Assembly (NCBI RefSeq): GCF_029962835.1
Contig: NC_080588.1
Span: forward strand, 14,092,001 to 14,156,000
Source of the DNA: Magnolia sinica
Taxonomy: Eukaryota; Streptophyta; Magnoliopsida; Magnoliales; Magnoliaceae
Direction: 5' to 3'
Length of the DNA stretch: 64,000 nucleotides
Position 1 is the first letter of the stretch. Every line of letters starts with the position of its first letter. The translations under genes were made by a program, and so were the position numbers. Shown piece after piece: positions 10,773-21,574 of this stretch. The notes below the pieces were generated by a model that was not told where the DNA came from, did not search any database, and worked only from the letters and a program-made list of their open reading frames with translations.

Positions 10773-12755
10773 GTGTTGAGGAGACCGAATCATCGAGTCA
10801 ACCAAATTTTATCAGTAAGCTGTTAGTAGTGGGTTCCTTTTTTTACCTTGCCTTTTATTAGTATTTAGTCATGACATGCGACTCACTGAGTGACTCAGTT
10901 TGAGTCATGGCGAGTCGTGTTGAGGAGACCAAATCATCGAGTCAACTCGATGAATCTTCCCAAATCTCTATCAAATCAGGCTCAGGACCGAGTTTCTAAG
11001 CCACTTGGCTTGAATTCTCACTGAGTTGAGTCAAATCGTCCGAGTTTCAAGTCTAGTTAGTGAGTTTTAGAAGTATGATTTAAATACTATTATTGAAGTA
11101 GTTTATTTGAGGAACTGGTAGTTCACATGCAAATATCACACCCACCTCCATGGGAGCACATGGCAAATGCAAGATTGGGAAAGCTCGTCTGGTAGGCCCC
11201 ATGATGGATCAGCCATGGCCCAAAAAATCATAATTGTTGGACAATCCTAACCATTTGATCAGATGATCGTAGCCATTTGATCAGTGGAGTTTAGGTGGAA
11301 AAGGGATGGTTAGAATCTAACCATTTGACTGGATGATCATAAGCAGTCAATTGGAGATGTGGCGAGAAAATGAAGTGATAGAAAAAAAAAACAATCAATC
11401 AACAGTTCACTTTTAATGGGACCAAAACACTCAATTTTGAGTGGTCAGAATTGTCTAACCATTGTATTTCTGGGCCATGGCCCATCCAATGGGGCTGCAG
11501 ATGGGTGAGCTTTACAAATTACATGTCTTGATCCTCCCTGTGGTGGTTCACCCCATGTGATATTAAGGGTGCAACTTGGGTGGTTTGGGTTGGGTTGGGT
11601 TTAGGGTCAACATGACCCAATCTGCAACCCGACCTGACCTGAATTCCCACCAACCCGACAAAAACATGTGATCATTGCCAACCGGATCTAAGCCGGTCTG
11701 AATTTTTCTTAACCTGAATTCAAATCAGGTTGGGATTTTCAAAACCAAAACCAACCTGAGAACCCTGACAACCCTACCCAAACTCAGGTTGGGTCAATCG
11801 GGTACAGGTTCACCGAGACACAAGTTGCAGCCCTTTGTGATATTGGCATTTTTGTAGTTGATATGTAATAATACCAAGAATATGCTTATTGATTCTTCTG
11901 ATTTTTCTTGCTTCAGATGATGAGAATCGTGACTCGGACGACATCTCTGGTGAAGACGGCTGGAACATGGTGGGTCCTGACTTATCCAATGGCACAAAAT
12001 CCAATTTCAGCTCTGAAATCGACCACAAGAAATTGGAGAACATTGAGCTCTTAGTTCAGAAGCTCAGGCGTCTGAACTCAGCCCACGACGAAGCCACCAC
12101 AGATCACATTGCCTCACTGTGTGAAGATGCAAACCCAGATCACAGATACATCTCTGAAATATTACTGGCATCAGGTCTCCTACTTAAAGACCTCAGCTCT
12201 GGCCAGACGCCAATTCAGCTCCACCCATCAGGCCACCCCATCAGCCCCGACTTGTTCTATGTCCTCGAGCAAACAAAGACCAGCTGGCTCTTGAAGGCGG
12301 ACCCCACCTGCGAAAACACCCTCCGGTCGAAACCCAACAAGGAGAAGCTCCACCGGAAGCTCATGTTCGATGCCATCAACGAAATTCTAGTCCGGAAGCT
12401 GGCATTGGTGGGCCCCCAGTCCGAGCCATGGATCCGAAGCGATAAACTGACAGTGGCAACACCGAGCGGGCAGCGACTGCTTAGAGAGCTTTGTTCAGAG
12501 ATTGATCAGCTCCAGGCTGCTGATAGTCTGGAGAGTAGTTTGGATGAAGACGATGATGGGCTGAAATCGATCTTAAGGGAGGATGTGATGTGCCGGGGGG
12601 AGAGCTGGATGGATTTCCATAAGGAGGTGCCAGGCGTGGTGTTGGACGTTGAACGGTCGATTTTCAAGGATTTGGTTGATGAGATTGTGAATGGTGAGGC
12701 ATCTAACCTGCGGGCAAGGCCGACTCGGCGACGCAGGCAGCTGTTTGCTAAGTGA
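3277..12755 (+). CDS. LNG: LONGIFOLIA-like protein (TON1-recruiting-motif/TRM family), five coding exons
   Basis: Exons by GT-AG sites and frame: 3277-3430, 4738-4805, 5503-7704, 8067-8220, 11917-12755. Joined they give 1138 aa without a stop. The N-terminus (MSAKLI..., CMTGIFQLFDRHH) is the conserved LNG start, which decides the ATG. After a serine-rich tract (ISVESSRASCSSSSCSS) come the VVAKLMGLEAMP motif (~341-352), the PSPVSVLDASFY motif (~831-842, encoded by exon 4) and a C-terminal DUF4378 domain (~935-1125). In Arabidopsis, LNG1/LNG2 (TRM2/TRM1) promote longitudinal cell elongation, and TRM proteins link TON1 to cortical microtubules. The protein is longer than Arabidopsis LNG1 (about 930 aa), mainly in the low-complexity middle, which looks disordered. 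Intron 2 holds a gypsy fragment and intron 4 several small transposons, yet all splice sites and the frame are intact. The gene is therefore probably functional. Confidence 0.92.
4905..5145 (+). pseudogene. Ty3/gypsy reverse-transcriptase fragment inside LNG intron 2
   Basis: Translation gives SNIVLV.KMNGQIRVSMDL, DLNAAYPNDNFPLP, then LMDGCSGYNQI, a TAG stop and MASEDEKAMAFKTPF. These match the fingers/palm start of Ty3/gypsy reverse transcriptases (NGQIRVCVDFRDLN, FPLP, MDGFSGYNQI, MAPEDEKKTAF). The YxDD catalytic box and the rest of pol are absent. The fragment lies wholly between the donor at 4806 and the acceptor at 5501-5502, so it does not enter the host protein. Confidence 0.85.
8511..8533 (+). 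other. G-run cluster (possible G-quadruplex) in LNG intron 4
   Basis: Runs of six, seven and four G separated by single T, followed by TTTGG, on the transcribed-sense strand. This could fold as a G-quadruplex in DNA or pre-mRNA. No functional claim is made. Confidence 0.4.
8705..8995. repeat. Inverted-repeat element rich in 'gtaacggc' in LNG intron 4
   Basis: The left end (accaaggtattcaaaatcgg) is matched in reverse complement by the right end (ttttggaacaccttggt). The interior is full of taacggcc/ggccgtta strings in both orientations, plus a poly-A run. A related element lies at 16,795-17,055. Confidence 0.55.
9098..9405. repeat. Inverted-repeat element in LNG intron 4
   Basis: The left arm (aactgccctgtttggaacc, then ttgatctgacagcccccatc, then gatggaccatttccccc) is repeated in reverse complement from about 9310 to 9400. 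The loop is about 90 bp. It is non-coding and MITE-like. Confidence 0.6.
10182..10710. mobile_element. MITE with GGGAAAAGGTACTA ends, copy 1 (LNG intron 4)
   Basis: Starts GGGAAAAGGTACTACG and ends with the inverted TAGTACCTTTTCCC. Sub-terminal 'tgaggtcgagctgtgtgggccccaccgtgatgcg' sequence is also present inverted at the right end. Both outer borders are TA dinucleotides, and the right border runs straight into a long (AT)n. A near-identical copy is at 60,314-60,861, also inside an (AT)n tract. A TA target would fit a Tc1/mariner-type MITE, but no transposase is present to confirm this. Confidence 0.75.
10711..10769. repeat. (AT)n microsatellite
   Basis: An uninterrupted AT dinucleotide run of about 59 bp directly at the right border of the MITE. 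Confidence 0.95.
11185..11515. repeat. Inverted-repeat element in LNG intron 4
   Basis: The left arm (cagccatggcccaaaaaatc, then ttgttggacaatcctaacc) is mirrored at the right (gtctaaccattgtatttc, then gggccatggcccatcc). It is non-coding. Its middle contains several 'aaccatttgatcagatgatc'-like direct repeats. Confidence 0.55.
11567..11836. repeat. Short TIR element next to the LNG exon 5 acceptor
   Basis: The left end (agggtgcaacttgggt) and right end (acaagttgcagccct) are inverted copies. The interior alternates gggttgggt and acccaacc-type strings. It ends only ~80 bp before the acceptor at 11,916, so it approaches but does not cross the branch-point region. Confidence 0.6.
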
Positions 12756-12935
12756 ATATCTTGAAATAATGTTTTTTTTCTTTTCATTTCTCATTTTTTT
12801 TCAACTTCTATTATAATATATATGTGAAAAAAAAAAAAGGTTGGAATTGTTGGCGGATGGAGCTTTTCTTATGTTTAGAGCTTTTGTACAAATATCTATT
12901 TTGTAGTGTTTAACATGCATACTCATGTTTTTAAT

Positions 12936-12941
12936 AATAAA
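12936..12941 (+). promoter_or_regulatory. Possible polyadenylation signal of LNG
   Basis: AATAAA lies 181 bp after the TGA stop, in a T-rich 3' region. It has the usual sequence and position for a plant near-upstream element. Confidence 0.4.
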
Positions 12942-13020
12942 ATACGTCAGTGACCTTTTTATTTCTTTCTTCTTATAATATCTCCATTTTACACATTGTC
13001 TTAAAACCTTGACGGGACAC

Positions 13021-13146
13021 TGACCTGTTTTCGTGAGCCGCTGATCGTTGTGAGTCGCTCACTGACCCGTTTTCGTGAGCCGCTGATCGTTGTGAGTCGC
13101 TCACTGACCTGTTTTCGTGGGCGGTTTGGTTCAGCCACCGATCGTT
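13021..13146 (+). repeat. 42-bp tandem repeat, three units
   Basis: 'tgacctgttttcgtgagccg' followed by 'ctgatcgttgtgagtcgctc' starts at 13,021, 13,063 and 13,105 (period 42). The third unit is degenerate. The flank to 13,275 (agtcaagactgctcgcccac, then ggttgggtcagtc) resembles the element at 11,567. Confidence 0.85.
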
Positions 13147-14745
13147 ATGAGTCGCCGAGTGATCAGCTTAGGCTAACCAGTCAAGACTGCTCGCCCACCC
13201 GGACTGACCTTGAAAACCCTACCCCAGCTTGGGTTGGGTCAGTCATGTCTAGGTTGACATGAACCCAAGTCACAAACCTACTGGCACCTAAATAATAATA
13301 ATAATAATAATAATAATAAGATTTATCATTTCATACATAAATTGCGATTTCAATTCATATATAAGACTACATTGTATATGCGTATCACATGCACTAGAGA
13401 TTCAATTAACTTTATTTGGAGTTACAAGACATTGATTTTATGGGGTGAAGTCCTTTTTCTGAACTTTCTTTTGGATTAATTCAATTGGATGGAATTCTGG
13501 ATTTATTATTATTATTTTTTTTATTATTTTGCTTTTCTGTTAATGACCCAACGGATTCATAGTTGCTACCCGGTATTGGGCCCACGTGCTGATTGGACCA
13601 GATCTTATTTTTCAGTCTGACATACCAACCTGATGGATGGATTAGATTTTACAACCATGTGTCATGTTGCCATTCATGAGCTTTACTGAAAACACGTGCG
13701 CGCTTGGCAAAGCTATAATATCCAACAAATAATTACTATTAACTAAAATGAGATGAACTCATTTTTGGGCATCAATCAAATGAATAATTAAAATGAGATC
13801 AAACAAGCACACAGCCACCCAAATATTGCATTTTTTGTTCACTGGGTGTGGACAACTGTTTATTCTTTTCTTCCATTTTTTCCCCCTTAAATATCCAGTT
13901 TTTGAGATGGCCTGATTGCCGCCACTTGTCCTCCACATGGTGGCCCACCGGATCAACGGCTCTGACTTCCTAAAGTGTGCTATTTGTGCATTGGGAGATG
14001 ATGGAGACGAGCACGGGCAGCCGTCTCCGAGGAGCCTCTTTAACTTCATGAATTCTTCATCCCATTGTCTAATTCATGGAAGTGAGAACACTTGGGGCGT
14101 GTTTTTCGCAACCTGTATGCATCAGACATTTTAAATACATCTTTGTAAGCCAGTTTATTCTTTATATCAATGTCCAAGTTAAGATCACTACAAGATATTT
14201 TGAATTTTCTTTTTTCTTTAAAGGAAAAGATATGCTGAAAAATCTAGTCTTCACACTCATGAAACCACACTGGTGATTCCAAGCTATGCATTCACCGATT
14301 TATTCACTTAACATAGATTCTTTATTTTTTCTAAGTTACTTTCTCCTTAACCTTGATGGACTCAATTGGCTTGGAGATGAATCCCCCCATAGTTATGTGT
14401 GACACTCGAAATACCTTCTTTGCCTTAGCCAGTCAATGAAACCAAAGCAATCATGGAATTTCAAAATTTTCACCCAACAATCAAACAACTCATTAATTGG
14501 TGTACTCAACAATCAGGGCAGCTATCGTTGGTTAAGACTGCAGTGGGACCTTCCCCAAGAGCTCTCTTATTTGATTAGTTAAGAGCACCCATCGCATACA
14601 TGTGGTGAGCTACCCGCTCTGTTGTGTGCAAATCAATTGAGTTGATTGTGCATGCTCTTCTTGTGTCACTCTCTTTGAAGCCACTACAAGATTATATAGA
14701 GTCAAAATCCAAACACCTGCTCTGATACAAATTTTTTTTTTTAAT
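13147..14745. other. Gene-free stretch downstream of LNG
   Basis: Contains an (AAT)n run at 13,291-13,319 and AT-rich DNA. A segment near 13,735-13,800 ('gttaactaaaatgaga'-like) resembles 44,190-44,235. I find no supported gene, RNA or element boundary. Confidence 0.5.
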
Positions 14746-15372
14746 GACTAGAGCTATACATGAGTCGAACTAAGTCGAGCTTGGCACAGCTCGGCTTGGC
14801 TTGGTCCTCAAGTCCGACTGGCCAGCTCGGCTCAGTTCGGCCAGCAGCTCAGGCTTGACATTTTCTCGAATATATAAATTGCATATTCAATCTCCCACAC
14901 TTCGAAAGCAAATATGAAAGAGTACTTTGTGGACATTTCATTAAACACGCAATGAGCAACAGCAAGATACGAGGGCAGGATTACAAATTTTTTTTTTTAG
15001 GGGGGGGGGGGGGGGGTGGTGTTGTTGTTTCTTCAATCTTCCCTATCTTCCCTCGAATACCCATTTCGGGAATACCCTGATATGAGGGGAGTTAAAGAAA
15101 CAACACTTTCACTAACGCATTTCATCAAACACTCGGTGAGCAAAGTGAAGATCAAAATGACCAAGTTACAAAGCCAATTCGATGTGAGTCGATTGGAGTC
15201 GGGGTTCAAGCCAAGTTGCGTTGAGCTCGGGCAAGCTCGAAAATTTTTTGAGCTCCAAAAACCAGCTCAACTCTGTCCGTATCTAGTTTCAAGCCAAGGT
15301 GAGTCGAACTTTTCCAAGTCGAGTTGAGCGAGCTGACCAAGCTAACTCGACTCGTGTAGAGCTCTAGAAAGG
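14746..15372. mobile_element. TCGAG-rich TIR element, copy 1
   Basis: Ends are inverted: CTAGAGCTATACATGAGTCG at the left and CGACTCGTGTAGAGCTCTAG at the right. The arms are full of gagctcgg, gtcgagc and ttcgagc strings, and the middle carries 'atttcatcaaacactcggtgagcaa'. It includes a 16-bp poly(G) at 15,001-15,016. It is non-coding. Other copies are at 24,620-31,405 (interrupted), 32,366-32,975 and 62,935-63,560. Confidence 0.65.
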
Positions 15373-17060
15373 ACCCACTTTGATGCCGAATGATGCACTT
15401 CAGTTATTGACTTGAGATTTCAATACCCAAATCACTAGAAAGGGCGAAGAACACAACAGTGTGTATTTGAGTAGGGAGTAACATTCCAAAATAGTAATTG
15501 TATACACTATGTTGTTGGACCTTGGGCTTGCATCAAATACGACTCTCATCAGGCTATCCCAAGCACAGAGATGTGGTATCTTAAAAATATGGTTTATGTA
15601 ATCAACACATTTACAAAACAAACGCCCTTGAGAAAGGGCTCAATGGTCAGTGTAGTTAAATGCACCAGGCGCACCCAAGGTGAACCTGCCCCTGGAGTGC
15701 CTGAAATGCCTAGGAGCCCCTAGGCACACGCCTGGAGTAGTTTCCAAGCACAATTTTTTTTAATGTATAAAATATATATTAATATGTAATTAAATATATC
15801 ATAATATTAATATTTACGTGTGTGTGTGTGTGTGTGTGTGTAGTAGTCTCCTGCGAGCAGTGCCGCAACCCATAGTAGACCTTATGTGCGCAAAAGGGGG
15901 ATAAGCACAGGTGGGGATGTGCATGTGAAATCCACTCCAACCATCAGGTGATTTATAGCACACTAAGCCCACAGCCCAAAAGCCAAGTTGATTCCATGAT
16001 TCAAGTGGATCACACCAACGGAAACAGGAGGGTGGGCGGCCCCCTGTACAATGTTCCCAATCATGTTGCCCACCTGAATCATGGATGAGCCCTCTGCCTA
16101 AAATCATCTAACGGTTGGAGTGAATTTCACATAACACATCACAGCTGGGGCCCACCTGAGCCACCCCCACTTTGCTAGCCTTCGATGTCACATACACATC
16201 ACAGCTGGGGCCCACCTAAGCTACCCCCCACTTGGCTCACACCAAGGACCTCCTGCAGGCTGGAGCACAGCTCACAGGAGACCACCATTCTGCATTAATA
16301 TGTACAATATTTAGTGCATAAGTATTTAAATCATTAATCTAACCTTATCCTAACTATTTGGGGTCCCGTTCCACCTTAACCATTCTTTTTAATATATGCA
16401 TATTTAAATAAATAATAAATATTTACATATACATATTTATAGACCCCACCATGAAAGCTCCAATCCGGCAACATCTTTGCTCTTCCATCTCTTATGTGAC
16501 ACTAAGGGAAGCTCAAATTGCTTTCAAGATGTCCAGTCTAAGGTGACCATCATAATTCACTATTAGGAATAATAATAATAATAATAATAAAGAAGAAAGA
16601 AATTGGAGATGTTGAAATTTGGGAAATTGAAATCTTAACTTCTTGATCTCAAAAGAAATGTGGAGCATTGTTGAAATAAAGTTAAAAGACCCTCTTACAT
16701 ATTTACAACCTTAAAAGAATGGTTACCAGGGGAAAACAAAAAACAAAAAAAGGAGCTACCCCTGGGAATACCACACTACAAACAGCCCATGTGATGCAGG
16801 AGCCAATGTATTCAATAAAGGTAACCATCATTACTGTTACGATATGGGCTGTTACAGCCAAATTTATTTATTTATTTAAAGAAAAAACCGTTACAGTGAA
16901 TTTTTATTTTTATTTTTAAGAAGCCAAATAACAAATAAAAAATTGTAACAGCAACATAACAAGCCGCAATGGCCCCATAATGCATAATGGCGCCCACCAT
17001 TACCATTATGTAACGGCCACAGCCATTACATAACCGTTTTTGGATACCATGGCAAGGGCG
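15373..17060. repeat. Repeat-rich, gene-free stretch
   Basis: Holds a (GT)n run (15,818-15,842) and a 60-bp direct repeat (catcacagctggggcccacc at about 16,137 and 16,197). Also present are an (AAT)n run (16,568-16,590) and a 'gttacag/ctgttac' inverted-repeat element (16,795-17,055) related to the one at 8,705. Blocks near 15,660-15,750 and 17,050-17,120 share 'cctaggcgc'-type strings. No gene is seen. Confidence 0.5.
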
Positions 17061-17612
17061 CCCACATGCCTAGGGTAAATGCCTCGCCAACAGTTCAGGC
17101 AAAACACGAAGGCGTGGACCTGGGTTGCCTTTGACCATGCTGCTAATGGTCAATGTTATATGTTCACATGTATCCCACCTGATGATCAGATTGGCCTGAT
17201 TTTCAATAGAATCCAATCCTACTCTCCTCCCGCATCAAGCAACTAAAGTTTTCTCATTTCCCTAACATTAAGCAATATACGTTTAACTCTTATGCTACCT
17301 ATTGCAGACCTTCTAGCATTTTCTACTTTGTGATTAGTCCAGTGAAAGTTAATTTCGTCATGCTTGTGCAAAACTTCCCAAGGAAATCAATCATATATAT
17401 ATATATATATATATATTAGTCTAATCATTCCGATTGAAACAATCTCAAATGGCTCAGTTAACACCTTTAAGATATCTCACATCATTCTACTACCAACTAA
17501 AGAGATCCTGTGGCAGCTGTAAGACCGGCCTTTTTGTCATCATTGCCAGAGAGCAGTGTTCCAATATGAGAAACTAACAGGAATTGAAACAAAATAATAA
17601 TAATGATGATAA

Positions 17613-17648
<36 letters not shown>

Positions 17649-20200
17649 GGTATAAAAATAACATAGAAATTAAAAGTTATGGACCTCGAAAATCAAAACA
17701 AGACCAAGTCCAATATGTAGCCAATACGTTACCGTAATCATCATCTCGGTCAAAACTTTGCTAAAGGCCACATGCCCTTAAAAATGTGACCAGAAGAATC
17801 ATCCTGGGATGTGTGGGACATCTCAGTCGAGCATCACAGGTGATATGTCAGAGGGTTGCAAATCACAGTGACTATGATGACGAGTGGATATTTTGTTTCA
17901 TTAGAGGCGGCCATAATTGCTATGTTCAAATCTCAGTAAATCCAAGTTATCTGCGTAGTTTCACTCAATTGATCATTTCAAGTCGAAAAGTTCAGCTACA
18001 GAATTCTTTTTCTTATATTGGTAGATTACTCCTCTAAAATTAGAACAACCGTAGTTTAAAGGGCAGTTCTTTAATCTAGTATGGAAGAAAAACCAACAAA
18101 TACATAACAACGGTCAGATCCGATCAATGCATGGAAAGGAGGGGAAATAAAGTTGAAGAATTCTCTCGTTCTCACTTTCCATATACGATCCATTTTAGGT
18201 ATTTTTAGAAGCAAGTGCTTTTAATAGTCAATGGACACTCCCCACACCATTTTTCTTTTTTTTCTTTTTTTTTGACGACCTGACAGCATTAGGAGGCAGC
18301 AAATCACCGAAGCCTGATGTTCAACATATCAAGGTTCCAACAACAAAGAAGAAAGGACTTCCCTTAAAAACAGTTTTAATGGCAGCTCCAAGTACCAAAT
18401 CATTAAGGTCAGTTTGAAGTACCTTGGGGGTGCACAGAATGCTTCCTAAAATAATTAGTTTAAGGTGTTTGAAAAAAATGCGACCCCCTTCAGACGTGCC
18501 AATGAATGGCATGTGTGAATGATCCCAATTCCCAGCCAACCATTGTCAAGATCTTCATGGAGCCTCTCAAAAACCAAAAAACAAAAAAAGATCTTCATAC
18601 GACAATACAGTCCTATAAAATCAACACCAATCCTCTGCTATATAGATAGAAGCAGCTGGCTACTAGCTTTGCTTTTGCTATTAGCTGACCAAAGACAGCA
18701 ATCTACTATCAACTGTCCAAGGGCCATTTGATGAACAACCAATAGGCGGTATTGACACCGTCTGGCAAAGGGGTTCAAAAAAAAAAAAAGGTTTAGTAAA
18801 ATATTAGGGTGGTTGCCCAAAATGCCCTTAAAATATCATCCCAAACTAAGGAAAGTCACACTTCAAAATCAGAGTGAGAAATAGTCAGGCCAAGTCAAAA
18901 TGTGTCCAAGGTAGTCACTGGTTTCAGAAACTGCTGTTTAAACTATTAATGCTGCTTGCGACCACAACAGGTCTCATCATCTAAGCTTAAACACAAAAGG
19001 ATATTCCTTATTCTAGATCAAGTAATGAAATGAAGAAAGGCAGTAATCTTACTCCTGCATATCAACCAAATGTGAAGTGATCATCCTCCAACCTTTGGAA
19101 GCAAGGTGTTCCAAAACAGTATACACCTCCATACCACCCAAATGCTGCTTAGAGATGCTTTCTGAAAAGGCATGTCATTCTCTGTGGGGGATGGGGCCAG
19201 AATTCGCCTTTGGGAGAACTGTTGGTGCGGCGATGTTTAAACCTTGAAGCAGGATGTTTTCCCTAGCTATCATCCCAACTGAACGAACATATGGTGGGAA
19301 AGAAAAATAAATGGAAAACAAGGGTCACCCAAAAAGGCCCTCACCCTTTCTCCTAGCAATTTGGGGACAGCTTTTAAATGGTAGATTGGCAAAGGTCTTA
19401 TGAATGATCAACTGCATATTAAACATCAAATATCAAAGTTCTTCTTCACCCAAGCTTTTGGAAAGGGCAACTCCAAAGGCTCAGATCAGCACCACTCACC
19501 AAGCACTGAACCCCAGGAAAATAAATGACAGGTAGCATCTCATAAAGATAGGGATTAAAAAGAAAACAAAAGAGGATATCACATCCATTTGCCCAATACT
19601 GCTACTATAAGCAATTTCCATTAAATTTACCATGAAATTAGACAAGATCTAATAATGCAAACCCAACAAGGGGACTCAAACAGATCAAAGGAAAAAAGAA
19701 AAGGGCCAACACCCCCAACCCCCAAAAAAAAAAAAAAAAAACTTCTACCAAATAAAACCAAAGAAAGAAACCTGCAAACTGAATTTTTATTCCATAATCA
19801 TCCCTTACACCTTCATAGCAGAGCCTTATATAGACTGAAACCAAGTAGAGAAGCCCTAATAACATAAACTTAGCAAAATGCCCCTGAATCCTTTCACTAC
19901 CATATGGGCCTTACGTAAATGGGCCAAACTCACTCAAACATAGTCAGAATTGCATGACCTTGGGCTTGTTTGATAGCTAAATCAATAAGCTCTCAAACGG
20001 AACCAATTTGTGTCATTTGAACATTGTATGGTGCCTCAAAGTGGCCCACCAAGAAAGTGACAAAATACAAAAGAGTTTATTAACTAAATCATGACTCTTT
20101 CACATCCTAAAGACTAATTAAAAATAAACATTATGAAATTGAAGATATACAATTGAATCCATGGGCCACACAATGCAAGTTGATAGTTAATCCTATCCAA
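17061..20200. other. Gene-free AT-rich stretch
   Basis: Includes an (AT)n run (17,394-17,416), an (AAT)n run (17,591-17,644) and several poly-A or poly-T runs. I see no coding region with a conserved motif and no element with clear ends. Confidence 0.5.
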
Positions 20201-20514
20201 TTGATCATCACGATTCGATGATCAAAGAGATGGACAGCGTTGCGATCATAGTGGCAAACTCTATAGAGGTCAACATAATAGTACCATCTCAACATCAATC
20301 AAAATATGCAAATCGGAAGTTGACTATGATGAAGGGCCCACAATCAACGTCTAGTACATGGAGGACCAACAAGATGCAAAAGAAAAGATGGTGCGTGTTT
20401 CAACACCATATTATACACAACCTACCCATCAGGCATGTAGGTATCCACCATCACCTACTGGTGAGGTCAAAAAAAAGATGCGCTCCAAATGAGGATCTTT
20501 GCAGGAGATTATGA

Positions 20515-21250
20515 CTACCAATTTAAACTTGAGGACGAGTAATTTTCAAAGCCGGGTGGAATTGATGCAACCACATGGCTACACAAGCTGCTTGATCAAG
20601 ATTTGAAGTAAAGGCCCACATCTCGGGCATGCACACTCCGCATGTGTGCACAAGAAAATGCAAACTTTTCCTTTTAAACTCATCTCTACTTTCCTTTTCT
20701 TTCAAATTTCTAAATTAGGAAATATCCTTACTTTCCTTTTATTTCAAATCTCAAAATTTTCTTTTTATTTCATATCTTTAAATTATGCAAGAAATAATCT
20801 TAGATTTTTCTTATTTAGGCATTTTCTTATTTAAGTGCTTTTTTTAATTAGAGTGCTTTCTTATTTAGGTGGTTTTCTATTTTTTTAGATCTTGGCTAGC
20901 TAGGAGTTCTATTTTTAGATTCCATAGATTTTATTGTAGATTGTAAAGACTCATTATAAATAAGGCTTAGGCCTATGGAATATCATAAGTCAAACAATAT
21001 TCTCTGGGAAGTGATCTCTAGTTCAAGACTAGATAGATGTTGAGCTTGCTCACAGTCGTGCATTCATGGTCTCTAGTATTCAGCTAGAGGATTGTCGGGT
21101 CATTTCCCACAATCTCTTTCTTTTCTTTTATCTATTTATTTCCCCTTTCGGGTTTTGCATTATTAATTCTATCCATACAAAATCTGTTAAAAATTATCTT
21201 ATCCGCAAACAGCACTATATTATTGCAGCTGAGATTAGTCTCCAAAAACA
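20515..21250 (+). mobile_element. Truncated Ty3/gypsy-like 3' end with one LTR
   Basis: 'aacttgaggacgagtaattt' followed by a purine-rich 'agccgggtggaat' is the usual tail of a gypsy polyprotein plus polypurine tract. The LTR then begins at TGATGCAACC (20,563). It contains a TATA box (TATAAATA, 20,955-20,962) and ends near '...caaaaaca' at about 21,250. No second LTR or pol was found upstream, so this is a truncated remnant. The exact 3' end is inferred. Confidence 0.5.
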
Positions 21251-21574
21251 CTGAGAAAATACTAAGTTTGGAATAGAATATGCAGAAGCAGAACTAAATT
21301 TATCCGTTCAACTAAAAATCATGGAAGAATGGGCTGCAAAAATTTATTTCTAAAAGAATTAATCATAGCCAAGTTTTACGGTGTAATGGGAACAGTAGTC
21401 ACTTACCTCTTGAATCCATCAAGATGAAACTATACAACACCCTTTATCGACAGACCCATTGATTCCATAACACTACACACCTTTAAATCCAACCATCCAT
21501 AACCCACTGCTACCAGCGCATTCTGAAATTAAAAAAGAAAATGCACCTTCTCATCAAGCAGACCTGTTAATGAA

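Larger units (their letters stand above)
10057..11060. repeat. Older inverted-repeat element, interrupted by the MITE at 10,182
   Basis: The left end (agtttgaaaactcgaatcg) and right end (gagtttcaagtctagtt) are imperfect inverted copies. Inside, the string starting gtcgtgttgaggagacc occurs at 10,770 and again at 10,914. The MITE and its TA tract lie inside this element. Confidence 0.45.
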
